Assembly (NCBI GenBank): GCA_018711085.1 | Contig: DVIR01000060.1 | Location: 1-64,000 of the forward strand | From: Faeciplasma gallinarum | Lineage (GTDB): Bacteria; Bacillota; Clostridia; Oscillospirales; Ruminococcaceae | Reading direction: 5' to 3' | Length of the DNA: 64,000 nucleotides | Shown: piece by piece, positions 7,889 to 16,539 of the stretch | How positions within the stretch are numbered: the first letter of the stretch is position 1 | Layout of the letters: each line of letters opens with the position of its first letter | The notes under the pieces: model-generated | What the model was told of the DNA's origin: nothing | What the model saw: the letters and a program-made list of their open reading frames with translations, nothing else | Databases searched by the model: none | Program-made: the position numbers and the translations under genes

Positions 7889-8665
7889 TTATACTGATTC
7901 GGCTGCCGCAACTATCTGCGCAGCTTCCTTTGATCCCACTGCTATCTGTTTGGATCTGTTGTCCTCCACAGACGATATGGTTCCGTCGATAATGTGATAA
8001 ATCTTATCTGCGTAAGACGCTATTTCAACGTCGTGCGTCACTATGACAAGCGTCTGGTGGTTCTGACGCGCCATCGAAACCATCATCTCCATGATTTCAA
8101 TGGTAGTTCTCGTGTCAAGGTTTCCCGTCGGCTCGTCCGCAAACACCAGCTTTGGTTTGGCAACAAACGCCCTCGCTATTCCGACTCTTTGCTGCTGACC
8201 TCCTGACATCTGCGTCGGTTTATGCTTCATGCGCTTGCCCAGTCCGCAAAGCTTGAGCATTTCCCTGGCTTTTTTCTCTCGGGATTTTCTCTTTTCCCCC
8301 GCGAACGCCAGCGGCATGCTCACGTTTTCTATTGCATTCAGGTTGGGCATCAGATTATACGCCTGAAAAACAAAGCCCATATACTTCTGCCGGAACAAAA
8401 CAAGCTTTCGCTCGCTCATCTTGTCTATCCTGTGCCCGAAAATCGTTATGCTTCCCTTAGTGGGCTTTTCAAGTCCCGCCATCATGTTGAGCAATGTGGA
8501 TTTACCTGAACCGGAGGTACCCAAAAGGCAGACAATCTCGTTTTCATATATGTCAAGGTTGACACCGGAAAGAGCCTTTACTTTTTCCTTGCCTATGACG
8601 AATATCTTCGTAAGATCCCTTACCGATACCGCCGGCTTGACTTTAGTTTTCTCATCCTGCGCCAT
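7889..8665 (-). CDS. ABC transporter ATPase, LolD/MacB-type
   Basis: Cytoplasmic ATPase that powers the MacB/FtsX-type permease encoded two genes downstream. The 258-residue product has Walker A GTSGSGKST at 49-57, the Q-loop in FVFQAYNLMPNL, signature MSGGQQQR at 153-160, Walker B FADEPTGNLD at 175-184 and an H-loop in VTHDVE. The long FVFQ.YNL.P segment is typical of the LolD/MacB branch. It is the first gene of the operon, with a good RBS (AAAGGAAGG) and a TTGAAT-17-TATAAT promoter. A C-terminal stretch of about 30 residues beyond the usual end is Ser/Ala-rich. Confidence 0.95.
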   Translation of the reverse strand: MAQDEKTKVKPAVSVRDLTKIFVIGKEKVKALSGVNLDIYENEIVCLLGTSGSGKSTLLNMMAGLEKPTKGSITIFGHRIDKMSERKLVLFRQKYMGFVFQAYNLMPNLNAIENVSMPLAFAGEKRKSREKKAREMLKLCGLGKRMKHKPTQMSGGQQQRVGIARAFVAKPKLVFADEPTGNLDTRTTIEIMEMMVSMARQNHQTLVIVTHDVEIASYADKIYHIIDGTISSVEDNRSKQIAVGSKEAAQIVAAAESV

Positions 8666-8716
8666 GCTTAAAACCTTCCTTTCCCAAGCGCTTAATCCGC
8701 TTGTATTGCTATTCTA

Positions 8717-8745
8717 ATTATATTAGATACGATAGCTGTATTCAA
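8717..8745 (-). promoter_or_regulatory. promoter of the ABC surface-protein operon
   Basis: On the minus strand TTGAAT (8745-8740), 17-nt spacer, TATAAT (8722-8717), about 50 nt upstream of the ATPase ATG. Confidence 0.75.
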
Positions 8746-8952
8746 TAGATTCCCCTTTCGGATTGCTAAATTTAATAATATATTAATCATATTGAACAGG
8801 CGCGCGCCAAAAACACCGATTGTTTCTCCATTTGCTATATCAATTTCCAAAAACATATATTCAGCGCTCGTTAGCATTCAAATAAACACCTTAACTCACT
8901 ATAGATAATACATTTATGAGGCACACTTTATTGCACTCCGAAAGATAAATTT
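8746..8952. other. AT-rich spacer without recognisable gene
   Basis: Part of the 346-bp gap 8666-9011. Besides the ABC-operon promoter on one side and the MFS terminator on the other, I see nothing here. A 61-codon minus-strand ORF (8692-8877) overlaps the promoter, has no RBS and is probably chance. Confidence 0.6.
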
Positions 8953-8990
8953 CACAAAAATTTTTCCGCCGAATTTTTCGTCCGGCGGAA
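8953..8990 (-). terminator. terminator of the MFS transporter gene
   Basis: The stem TTCCGCCG/CGGCGGAA (8964-8971/8983-8990) is followed on the minus strand by AAAATTTTTG, 21 nt after the stop codon. Confidence 0.85.
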
Positions 8991-9011
8991 GTGATTTTCC
9001 CTTGTTTTTCG

Positions 9012-10310
9012 TCAATCGTCTACATCAAAATTCTCCAGCACGGATTTTTTAGGCTGCGGCTTTGAGTCTCCGTGTCTGACGAATATCATCGTCACAAAGG
9101 ACAGCAGCGAAAATGCCACTGCGTACGGGAAAAGCGCTCCGTATCCCATGCCGAGCATGTTTTCATCTATTATTATTCCGGAAAGCAGCGGGGTGAAAAT
9201 CTGCGCCGCCATTGTGAATGCGTAGTAAAGTCCGGTGTAGCGTCCGACGTCGGCGCTTGAGCACATCTGCACGACCATCGGGAACGAGTTTACGTTTATG
9301 GCCGCCCATCCTACGCCGACTATTGCAAACAGGACAAACAAAAGGGGCGTTTCATGGTTGATAAATATCATCCATGCATAGCACGCGGTCATAAGGATTA
9401 TGCCGCCCATCACGGTCTTTTTTCTGCCAAGCTTCTCGGAAACAAATCCAAACGGAATAAAGGAGGCTATAGCTGCAACGGTTGCAACGGTGAGGTATAT
9501 CGAGGAGCCTCCCGCATCAACCATAAACCGGCTTTCAAAGTACCTTGAGAAGGATGTGGTGACGCCGTTATATGCGCAGTACCACAGAAACGCGGACAAA
9601 AGTATGAACACAAGGCTTTTCATGACCGGCTTTTCAAGCTTGCGTTTTGTGCCCTCCGGCTTATCTTCATCAGCCGCCACATCGGCTTGCGCGACCGCCT
9701 TGTTTTCGTTTACCGTAAAGACCATCACCAAAACGCATACAAGCATAAACGCCGCAACAGTCAAAAACACCGGCACAAAGCTGTCATACTCCACCGTTCC
9801 GTCGTCAAGCGTAGTGCTCGTGACCAAAAACATCATAACAACGGTTGAGAATATGCCGCCTATATATCCCACGAGGTTGATAATTGCGTTTCCCTTTGAG
9901 CGAAGGGGTTTCGGGGTGACATCGGGCATGTACGCAACCGCAGGCGAGCGGTACACGCTCATGGTTATAAGCAGCAGCATCAGACAGATTATAAAGCCGA
10001 TGAAGTTTTCGCCCTCCGTCAAAAGCGCCGGAACTGCCATAAGTATCACAGCAGCTATAGTTCCGAACAAAATAAACGGAGTTCTCTTGCCCATAGGTGT
10101 GTGCACCTTATCGGAAAGGACGCCGAACACAGGCAGCAAGAACACCGCAAGAATGTTGTCCACCGACATTATCATGTTTGTCGCTATGGTTGAGACGTCG
10201 AAATGGTTTTCTAAAATTACAGGCACCACCTGGTCGTAAAGCTGCCAAAAAGCCAATATTGACGCAAACGCAAGGCCTATAAGCACCGTTTGCTTTGTTT
10301 TGAGCTTCAT
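9012..10310 (-). CDS. MFS transporter, GPH/SLC45-like sugar symporter type
   Basis: Polytopic membrane transporter of 432 aa with about 12 predicted helices split by a charged central loop (around residues 215-235). The first half carries DKVHTPMGKRTPFI, the loop 2-3 motif seen in sucrose/H+ SLC45-like and glycoside-cation symporters. The second half has the matching SEKLGRKKTVMGG. I place the start at ATG 10310, 8 nt after GGGGAGG; an ORF extension to 10337 is unsupported. A neighbouring GH30-like surface glycosidase makes uptake of a released sugar plausible, but a terminator separates the genes and the substrate is unknown. Confidence 0.85.
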   Translation of the reverse strand: MKLKTKQTVLIGLAFASILAFWQLYDQVVPVILENHFDVSTIATNMIMSVDNILAVFLLPVFGVLSDKVHTPMGKRTPFILFGTIAAVILMAVPALLTEGENFIGFIICLMLLLITMSVYRSPAVAYMPDVTPKPLRSKGNAIINLVGYIGGIFSTVVMMFLVTSTTLDDGTVEYDSFVPVFLTVAAFMLVCVLVMVFTVNENKAVAQADVAADEDKPEGTKRKLEKPVMKSLVFILLSAFLWYCAYNGVTTSFSRYFESRFMVDAGGSSIYLTVATVAAIASFIPFGFVSEKLGRKKTVMGGIILMTACYAWMIFINHETPLLFVLFAIVGVGWAAINVNSFPMVVQMCSSADVGRYTGLYYAFTMAAQIFTPLLSGIIIDENMLGMGYGALFPYAVAFSLLSFVTMIFVRHGDSKPQPKKSVLENFDVDD

Positions 10311-10360
10311 ACTTCGTATCCTCCCCATGACTTGCATCTATAAATAAGACCATACACTTT

Positions 10361-10390
10361 ATGTTACCATCAGAAAGCGCCGTTTGTCAA
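10361..10390 (-). promoter_or_regulatory. candidate promoter of the MFS gene
   Basis: On the minus strand TTGACA (10390-10385), 18-nt spacer, TAACAT (10366-10361). The -35 is perfect and the -10 weak. Confidence 0.6.
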
Positions 10391-10433
10391 CGATTTACCG
10401 CCTCACGCTAAAAATTTAACGCAAGCTTTACCG

Positions 10434-10469
10434 AAAAAAGCAGCCCACGGTCAAAGCCGAGGGCTGCTT
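10434..10469 (-). terminator. terminator of the GH30-like gene
   Basis: AAGCAGCCC/GGGCTGCTT stem (10438-10446/10461-10469) followed on the minus strand by TTTTCGG. Confidence 0.85.
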
Positions 10470-10489
10470 GAGGTTTCATATGCGTTTAG

Positions 10490-12130
10490 TTAAGACTGTT
10501 CCGCGCTTGCGTCCGTGCCTTGATCGCTGCCCGAATCGCCCTGTGAGGCGACTGCCTTCTTTTTCTTCTTAGAAGCGGACACTGCGATGATAACTACAAC
10601 CAGAACTACAACCACTACTGCAGCGGCTGCGATTATGATAATTGTAGTTGTGTCAGGTCCTTCGGAAGGAGTCTTTACAAAGGGATTTACCTTTTCCTCA
10701 ACAACGGGAGCAACGTAATCGGGGTCTGCGGGCATGTCGATGACATATGTTGTGACGCTCTGAGCGGGAAGCTCTACTCCGTCCTCCGAATACTCGGCGT
10801 CAAGCCAGTATTCATACTTGAACCTGTTCTCGTTGCCTATGGTTCTGTGTCCGAGCGTAGAGGTAATCTCAACATCGCCAAGGTCAAAGACGAGGTTGTC
10901 AGCCTCCTGAGTGTTGTTTACGGCAACTATTACAAGCCTTGAAGAGTCGGGCGCCTTGAACGCAACTACCGTGGAATTGGAGTCGTTTTGAACGTCAACT
11001 CTTTGATAGCCGTTCTTGACGTACTTGGAGAAGTGCATCATGACATAGTGGTTGCCGTTTCTCTGTATGCTTGCGTCTGCATCGGCGCCGCCTATTTCAA
11101 TCAGGCAGTTTCCTACGTCCATCGTCCATACGCCGTTCCAGTACAGATATGCATTTACGTTCTCGTAGATAAACTCGTTAGCCATCTTTTCGGCATGGTT
11201 TATGTACTCGTTTAAGTACCACTCGGTCTGCCACAGCTTGTAATCGTCGGAGAACATCTCTCCAACCTCGGCGTAGCTCTGAGGAGTGTTCGCGCTGCCG
11301 TAAAGGTGGTGAGCGATAGTGTCGAAGCTATCGGGGTCAGCCTCTATAAGCGGATCGAGGTATTCCTTCATTATGCTTGCGGTGTCAGCCATAACCTCTG
11401 CGCCTGTGATCTTGGGAGCAAACTCTCCGAACGCCTCCTGGAATGCCTCATAAACCGCGAGGTGAGCCTTCCAGTATGCGCAGTGGTACTCGTTCTCATC
11501 GGGACCGAAGTAGAATCCCGCTTCAGCTCTTGCATTGCCCTGCTCGTCGATGTGCAATCCCTGAAGCTCGGTCTCGTTTGAAATCGAGAAGTAATCGACG
11601 GGTATTCCGGCGTCAAAGAAGAGCTGAATCGACTCCACGCAGAAGTCTGCAAGCTCATCATACATGTACTCGCCGTTTTCGTCCTTTGCAAGGGTGTAGT
11701 ATGTATGACCCTCGTCGTCAAGCTCGGTAAAAGCCACGAAATCCAAATCTCTGTCATACTGACCCCAGCTTGTTACCAATACTATGGGGTCTATTCCCCT
11801 TTCCACAGCAGCCTGATAGTATCCGCTATATGCGGGATAGCCCAAGAGCGCCTGCCCGTATTCCTCGCCGACATGGTTGAGGTCTCTGAATCTCAAAATG
11901 TTAAACTCTGCATCGTTAAAAATCCAGTCATAGCCCTGCTCGGCATTTACGTTTGTGGTGAGCCAGTCGCTGTACCATGTGTAAGATGCGCCGAATCCGT
12001 CTATTGTCTGATAGGTAGTGTCCATGTCGATTGTAACATTGGCGTCCTCGGCAAACGCGAAGCAGCTCATGCACGAAACGGACAAAGCGACAGCCAAAAC
12101 CGCCGCAAGCACCCTGGACATATGTTTCAA
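10490..12130 (-). CDS. membrane-anchored GH30-like glycoside hydrolase
   Basis: Extracellular glycosidase of clan A type, probably GH30-like. After the signal peptide, the motif YQTIDGFGAS opens the barrel as in GH30 enzymes. ISNETEL supplies a candidate acid/base Glu (residue 186) and WQTEWYLNEY the candidate nucleophile Glu (residue 303). A C-terminal beta domain follows. The protein ends with one hydrophobic helix, KKKKK and a short acidic cytoplasmic tail, so the enzyme is tethered outside the cell. I choose the TTG start at 12130 (546 aa): AGGAAAGGTG lies 6 nt upstream, and the resulting N-terminus MKHMSRVLAAVLAVALSV is a standard signal peptide. The ORF also extends to an ATG at 12154 that has no RBS. 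Substrate (xylan, glucan or other) is not decidable by eye. Confidence 0.8.
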   Translation of the reverse strand: MKHMSRVLAAVLAVALSVSCMSCFAFAEDANVTIDMDTTYQTIDGFGASYTWYSDWLTTNVNAEQGYDWIFNDAEFNILRFRDLNHVGEEYGQALLGYPAYSGYYQAAVERGIDPIVLVTSWGQYDRDLDFVAFTELDDEGHTYYTLAKDENGEYMYDELADFCVESIQLFFDAGIPVDYFSISNETELQGLHIDEQGNARAEAGFYFGPDENEYHCAYWKAHLAVYEAFQEAFGEFAPKITGAEVMADTASIMKEYLDPLIEADPDSFDTIAHHLYGSANTPQSYAEVGEMFSDDYKLWQTEWYLNEYINHAEKMANEFIYENVNAYLYWNGVWTMDVGNCLIEIGGADADASIQRNGNHYVMMHFSKYVKNGYQRVDVQNDSNSTVVAFKAPDSSRLVIVAVNNTQEADNLVFDLGDVEITSTLGHRTIGNENRFKYEYWLDAEYSEDGVELPAQSVTTYVIDMPADPDYVAPVVEEKVNPFVKTPSEGPDTTTIIIIAAAAVVVVVLVVVIIAVSASKKKKKAVASQGDSGSDQGTDASAEQS

Positions 12131-12136
12131 GTAAAT

Positions 12137-12146
12137 CACCTTTCCT
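12137..12146 (-). promoter_or_regulatory. Shine-Dalgarno that sets a TTG start
   Basis: AGGAAAGGTG on the minus strand lies 6 nt before TTG 12130 and 15 nt before the next ATG (12121). It lies inside the ORF that begins at ATG 12154, which argues against that upstream start. Confidence 0.7.
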
Positions 12147-12164
12147 TTTTTCATTTACCGTGCC

Positions 12165-12188
12165 TGCCGCAAGTGCTTTTGTGCGGCA
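12165..12188 (-). promoter_or_regulatory. small 5' UTR hairpin before the GH30-like gene
   Basis: TGCCGCA/TGCGGCA arms (12165-12171/12182-12188) form a 7-bp hairpin in a roughly 135-nt leader. It is not followed by T residues. It might affect mRNA stability or translation, or be incidental. Confidence 0.4.
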
Positions 12189-12272
12189 CGGCAAACAAAA
12201 TTTAATCTGCGGTCACATAGCCTAAAGCCCATATAGACCGGCTAAATATGCCCGCAAACGTCCGATGCTATT

Positions 12273-12301
12273 ATTTTAACTCTGTATTCAATCTCTGTCA
12301 A
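12273..12301 (-). promoter_or_regulatory. promoter of the GH30-like gene
   Basis: On the minus strand TTGACA (12301-12296), 17-nt spacer, TAAAAT (12278-12273). This implies a long 5' UTR of about 135 nt before the TTG start. Confidence 0.75.
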
Positions 12302-12464
12302 CCGCATATGTTAAGCTAATGATTGATAATTTATAATATTTGATTTACAAAAGCTGATTGCATGGGTTTGTGCTCAGCAAATTGCCTAAAATCTGAGCTG
12401 AAATCTTGGCTCAAATAATTTATATCGTCAATATAAACGCCGTGCATGCAGGGGCTTTTGACGC
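12302..12464. other. AT-rich spacer without recognisable gene
   Basis: Remainder of the 363-bp gap between the GH30-like gene and ftsH. No ORF with an RBS or strong structure is seen, only the promoter to its left and the ftsH terminator to its right. Confidence 0.6.
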
Positions 12465-12501
12465 AAAAAACCGGCTTCACATATTAGCATGCAAAGCCGG
12501 T
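12465..12501 (-). terminator. terminator of the rnj-ftsH gene run
   Basis: ACCGGCTT/AAGCCGGT stem (12470-12477/12494-12501) followed on the minus strand by TTTTTGCG, 16 nt beyond the ftsH stop. Confidence 0.9.
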
Positions 12502-12517
12502 CGTTTTTAAGTTTTAT

Positions 12518-14662
12518 TTAGTTTTTATCCGCGCTGTTGCCGTCGTCTGACGGGTCTGCATCACCGGAATCCGGCTCGCTTACGGCGTTTAGCTCATCAT
12601 TCGCGGCTTGGGCATCGCTGACCGTGTCGGCATTGGGAGCAGGCGTTTCCTCCGCACTGTCGGCAGCGCCGGAGCCGTCGGGAACATTGGCGCCGTCGGG
12701 CTGTGCCTCGGCAGCCTTGCTTGCCTCAAGCGCTTCACGCTCTTTTTTAGCCTGTTCTTCTCTTTGCTTGCGCTCTCTTTCGGCTTCTTCCTTAGCGCGT
12801 TCCTCCGCCTCGACATCCTCGCCGTTCATAAGCCTTACAAACTGGTCGCCGTTTATCTTCTCGTGATTTATGAGGAAGTTTGCAATCACGTGGAGCTGAT
12901 CCTCGTGGGATGAAAGCAGCTCTATGGCCTTGTCGTAAGCGTTGTGTATGATAAAGCGAAGTTCGCTGTCTATCTCGCCGGCTATTACCTCGGAGTAAGA
13001 CTTATTGGAGTTGTAGTCTCTGCCTAAGAACACCTCGTCATCGTCTCTGCCGTAGACAATCGGGCCGAGCTTATCGCTGAAGCCGTACTTTGTGACCATA
13101 CTTCTTGCGATATTTGTAGCGCGCTCGAGGTCGTTAGACGCTCCGGTTGATATGTCGTCAAGCACAACCTTTTCAGCCGCGCGTCCGCCTAAGAGAGCGA
13201 TTATCTCCTCATTCATCTCAGTCTTAGTAACGTATGACTTGTCGTGCTCCGGAAGAGCCATTGTATATCCGCCCGCCTGACCTCTGGGTATGATCGAAAC
13301 CTCATACACCTTATCCTGCGTGGGCAGGTAATAGTGGCAGATTGCGTGGCCCGCCTCGTGATATGCGGTGAGTCTCTTTTCCTTGTCGGTTATAACCCTC
13401 GACTTCTTTTCGGGTCCGGCTATAACCTTTATCGACGCCTCGCTCATATCCTGTGCGGATATGGCCTTTCTGCCGTTCTTTACAGCGAGCAGTGCAGCCT
13501 CGTTCACAAGGTTTGCAAGGTCTGCTCCGGTGAATCCCGCCGTTGCAGATGCGACTTTCTTCAGGTCTACATCCGGCGCAAGCGGCTTGCTCTTAGAGTG
13601 AACCTTGAGTATTTCCTCTCTGCCCTTTATGTCGGGGTAGTTTACATATATCTGTCTGTCAAAGCGTCCCGGTCTCAAAAGCGCGGGGTCAAGGACGTCT
13701 CTGCGGTTTGTCGCAGCCATGACAATTACGCTGTTGTTTACTTCAAATCCGTCCATCTCAACGAGGAGCTGGTTAAGTGTCTGCTCACGTTCATCGTGTC
13801 CGCCGCCGAGGCCTGCGCCTCTGCGTCTTCCGACGGCGTCTATCTCATCTATGAATATGATAGACGGAGCGGCTTTTTTCGCCTGGTCAAAGAGGTCTCT
13901 TACTCTTGCCGCGCCGACACCGACGTAAAGTTCCAAAAAGTCTGAACCTGATATCGAGAAGAAAGGCACTCCCGCCTCGCCGGACACTGCCTTAGCCAAA
14001 AGCGTTTTACCTGTACCCGGAGGGCCTACAAGCAGCACGCCCTTGGGGATCTTAGCGCCGATATCGTGATATTTCTTGGGGTTTTTGAGCAGGTCAACTA
14101 TTTCCTGAAGCTCTGCTTTTTCCTCGTCCGCACCCGCCACGTCGTCAAACGTGACTTTGTTTTTGTTGTCGGACTCAAGCTTTACGTTTGCCTTGCCGAC
14201 TGAGTTTATCTTGCCCGCCGACGATATGCTCCTTGACATCGACACAACGACAAATATCATCACACCTATCATCAAAAGCGTAGGTATGAGATTGAGCCAG
14301 AAGGAGCTGTTTGTCGCAGGTATGAGGTTATATCTGAGCGGAGTGCTGTGAGTTGCGTTGTATTCGGTGCGGTAGTTTGTCTCCGCGCCCTCCGGAAACA
14401 GCTCATAATAGAACGTGGAAACGCTCGGGACTTTGTAGCTGTATTCCTGATCCTGTCCGTCGAGCTTGTATGTCAGCTCTCCCGAACCCAGGTTAAGAGA
14501 AAACTCGCTGACCCTGTAGTCGTCAAAATATTGAATAATATCGGAATAGGTCGTCGTATCCTGAGAGGACATAAGACTTCTGAATACGACTATCATAAAC
14601 AAAAGTATCGCTGCCAAAATAGCAAAGTAGATCAGCAGTCCTTTAGATTTTTCAAGTTTCAA
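12518..14662 (-). CDS. ftsH: ATP-dependent zinc metalloprotease FtsH
   Basis: Membrane AAA+ protease that extracts and degrades misfolded or regulatory membrane proteins. Helices lie at about residues 10-29 and 122-141 around an extracytoplasmic domain. Walker A GPPGTGKT is at 213-220, Walker B IIFIDEIDAVGRR ends near 280, and the SRH region ATNRRDVLDPALLRPGRFDR is intact. The zinc site HEAGH is at 435-439. The product is 714 aa. Its last 100 or so residues form a Lys/Glu-rich coiled coil and then an Asp/Ala/Ser-rich low-complexity tail, longer than in many orthologues. The start is TTG 14662, behind AAGGGG; no nearby ATG competes. The classical tilS-hpt-ftsH order is preserved. Confidence 0.97.
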   Translation of the reverse strand: MKLEKSKGLLIYFAILAAILLFMIVVFRSLMSSQDTTTYSDIIQYFDDYRVSEFSLNLGSGELTYKLDGQDQEYSYKVPSVSTFYYELFPEGAETNYRTEYNATHSTPLRYNLIPATNSSFWLNLIPTLLMIGVMIFVVVSMSRSISSAGKINSVGKANVKLESDNKNKVTFDDVAGADEEKAELQEIVDLLKNPKKYHDIGAKIPKGVLLVGPPGTGKTLLAKAVSGEAGVPFFSISGSDFLELYVGVGAARVRDLFDQAKKAAPSIIFIDEIDAVGRRRGAGLGGGHDEREQTLNQLLVEMDGFEVNNSVIVMAATNRRDVLDPALLRPGRFDRQIYVNYPDIKGREEILKVHSKSKPLAPDVDLKKVASATAGFTGADLANLVNEAALLAVKNGRKAISAQDMSEASIKVIAGPEKKSRVITDKEKRLTAYHEAGHAICHYYLPTQDKVYEVSIIPRGQAGGYTMALPEHDKSYVTKTEMNEEIIALLGGRAAEKVVLDDISTGASNDLERATNIARSMVTKYGFSDKLGPIVYGRDDDEVFLGRDYNSNKSYSEVIAGEIDSELRFIIHNAYDKAIELLSSHEDQLHVIANFLINHEKINGDQFVRLMNGEDVEAEERAKEEAERERKQREEQAKKEREALEASKAAEAQPDGANVPDGSGAADSAEETPAPNADTVSDAQAANDELNAVSEPDSGDADPSDDGNSADKN

Positions 14663-14693
14663 TGATATACCCCTTTTCGTTGAGTGAATCGGC

Positions 14694-15218
14694 TTACAGA
14701 ATTACTTCTGCGATATAGTCAAGGTTTCTGTAATACTCATCATAGTCAAGACCGTATCCGACAACAAATTTGTCATCAATGGTGAAGCATTTGTAATCAG
14801 CCGTTATATCTATAGCTCTTCGGGAAGGCTTATCCATAAACGCAGCGATTTTTACGTCGGCAGCTCCCCTTGCAAGCATAGTTTCCTTTAGTACGCTCAG
14901 TGTCCTGCCGGTGTCGAGTATGTCCTCTACAAGCAAGACGTTCTTTTTATCTACATCAAGCTCTGTGTCCATCTTCACGTTCACAGCGCCCACGGAGACG
15001 GTTCCTTTATAGCTCTTAGCGCTGATGAAATCCAGCGTTATCGGCAAATCTATCTTTCTGACAAGATCGGACATAAACACGAACGAGCCTTTTAACACGC
15101 CTATTACCGCAAGCTGCTTTCCGGCATAATCGGCAGTCAGGGTTTTGCCCAGCTCTGCGACCGCCTTGGCTATCTTCTCGGCTGAAATCATCTGTACAAG
15201 CTTATGCCGGTGTTCCAT
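14694..15218 (-). CDS. hpt: hypoxanthine phosphoribosyltransferase
   Basis: Purine salvage enzyme that converts hypoxanthine (and usually guanine) plus PRPP to IMP (GMP). The 174-residue product contains the PRPP-binding motif LLVEDILDTGRTL at 95-107, the flexible-loop region SYKGT around 69-73 and VGYGLDYDEYYRNL near the C-terminus, all typical of bacterial HPRT. RBS AAAGGA precedes the ATG. It lies 12 nt after tilS and 31 nt before ftsH, the conserved Firmicutes order. Confidence 0.97.
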   Translation of the reverse strand: MEHRHKLVQMISAEKIAKAVAELGKTLTADYAGKQLAVIGVLKGSFVFMSDLVRKIDLPITLDFISAKSYKGTVSVGAVNVKMDTELDVDKKNVLLVEDILDTGRTLSVLKETMLARGAADVKIAAFMDKPSRRAIDITADYKCFTIDDKFVVGYGLDYDEYYRNLDYIAEVIL

Positions 15219-15230
15219 GTAATCGTCCTT

Positions 15231-16538
15231 TCATTTTATGTCCGGTCTTATAGCGGAAACTGTCGATTCGCCGCATGCTGCCCTCTCATCAACTCCGAAG
15301 CCCTGAACATAAAGCGCTCCGTGCTCGTCCGCCATAACTATCACGTCTTTTCTGCGGCTCGGCGGGGTGCTTGCCAAAAGTTTTTTAACCGTTTGGCTGA
15401 ATCCCTTGCCCAATAGTCTTATCTTTTCGTTTCCGCAGTAACTCCTGACAAACACGTCGCCCGAAAGTTTATCGGGATCGATTAGATATTTTAATTCGCG
15501 TTTGTTATAATCGGATATGTGAAATTGTGAAATCCTTGTGAACTCAATCTCATGGCAATTTGTGAAAACAGGCGCCGTGAGGTCGGTTTTTATGCAAAAA
15601 TCACGCGCTTTGCTGCCTTCGCTGCGGTTTTCAAAGCTTATTTTGCCCTCGTTGCACACGACATAAACGTCCTTCTTGATATTTATCACTCCGCCGCATG
15701 CCGCAAGTTTTTTTATCGCATCCACCCGCTCAAATGAAGGCTCTATTTTTTCGCGCCGGAGGATTTTAAGAATCATCTCGTTTAACACAGCCTCGTCGCC
15801 GCATACATCAAGCGCATACGCGCTGCCGTCAAACGCCTTGTCGAGCATTTTCTCTGCGGCGTCGGACAGATACTCATCCGCACACAAAAGTATGTGCATG
15901 GTTCTCTTATAGTTTTTAAGCAGTGACGGGTTTATTCTTTCAAGCTCCGGCATCACGTTTAATCGTATTATATTTCTTGAGCAGTTGTCCTCAAGGTTTG
16001 TAGAGTCGGTCACGTAGTCCTGATTTCTCTCGGACAAAAACTGCTCTATTTCGCTCCTTGTGACCTCGATCAGCGGTCTTACGATGTCGTCTCTCATGGC
16101 GGGAATGCCGGCAAGTCCCGAGAGCCCGCTTCCTCTGATGAGGTTGAATAAAGTCGTCTCAAAGCAGTCGTTTAAATTATGCGCAGTACAAAGCTTGCAG
16201 CCGTCAAGATGGCTCCTCAGCGCCTCATACCTCAGCGCTCTTGCGCCTTCTTCGAGCGAAGTCCTGTTTTTTTCGCAATAGCCCTTCACATCAACGCTGT
16301 CCGTAAAAAGCTTCACGCCGAGCTTTCGGCACAAATCCACGCAAAACCGCTCGTCGCGGTCGCTCTGCTCTCCTCTGAGGTTGTGATTTACGTGAGCTGC
16401 GAAAACGTCATAGCCAAGCTCTTTCATCGCATAAAGAAGGGACACGCTGTCCGCTCCTCCCGACAGAGCCACGCACACTCTTTCCCCGTCTGCGAGCATT
16501 TTATACCTTTTTATCGTTTCGGCTACTTTATCTAACAT
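15231..16538 (-). CDS. tilS: tRNA(Ile)-lysidine synthase
   Basis: Modifies C34 of tRNA-Ile(CAU) to lysidine with ATP and lysine, so that AUA is decoded. The N-terminal PP-loop ATPase motif SGGADS is at residues 26-31, followed by HVNHNLRGEQSDRDE and the TAHNLNDCFET region. A linker and a C-terminal domain bring the length to 435 aa, as expected for the long (Bacillus-type) form. It begins one nucleotide after the dnaB stop, so translation is probably coupled. Confidence 0.95.
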   Translation of the reverse strand: MLDKVAETIKRYKMLADGERVCVALSGGADSVSLLYAMKELGYDVFAAHVNHNLRGEQSDRDERFCVDLCRKLGVKLFTDSVDVKGYCEKNRTSLEEGARALRYEALRSHLDGCKLCTAHNLNDCFETTLFNLIRGSGLSGLAGIPAMRDDIVRPLIEVTRSEIEQFLSERNQDYVTDSTNLEDNCSRNIIRLNVMPELERINPSLLKNYKRTMHILLCADEYLSDAAEKMLDKAFDGSAYALDVCGDEAVLNEMILKILRREKIEPSFERVDAIKKLAACGGVINIKKDVYVVCNEGKISFENRSEGSKARDFCIKTDLTAPVFTNCHEIEFTRISQFHISDYNKRELKYLIDPDKLSGDVFVRSYCGNEKIRLLGKGFSQTVKKLLASTPPSRRKDVIVMADEHGALYVQGFGVDERAACGESTVSAIRPDIK

Positions 16539-16539
16539 A

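Noticed and set aside
8692..8877. 61-codon minus-strand ORF between the ABC operon and the MFS gene
   Set aside because: It overlaps a good TTGAAT-17-TATAAT promoter, has no RBS and an AT-rich, motif-free translation.
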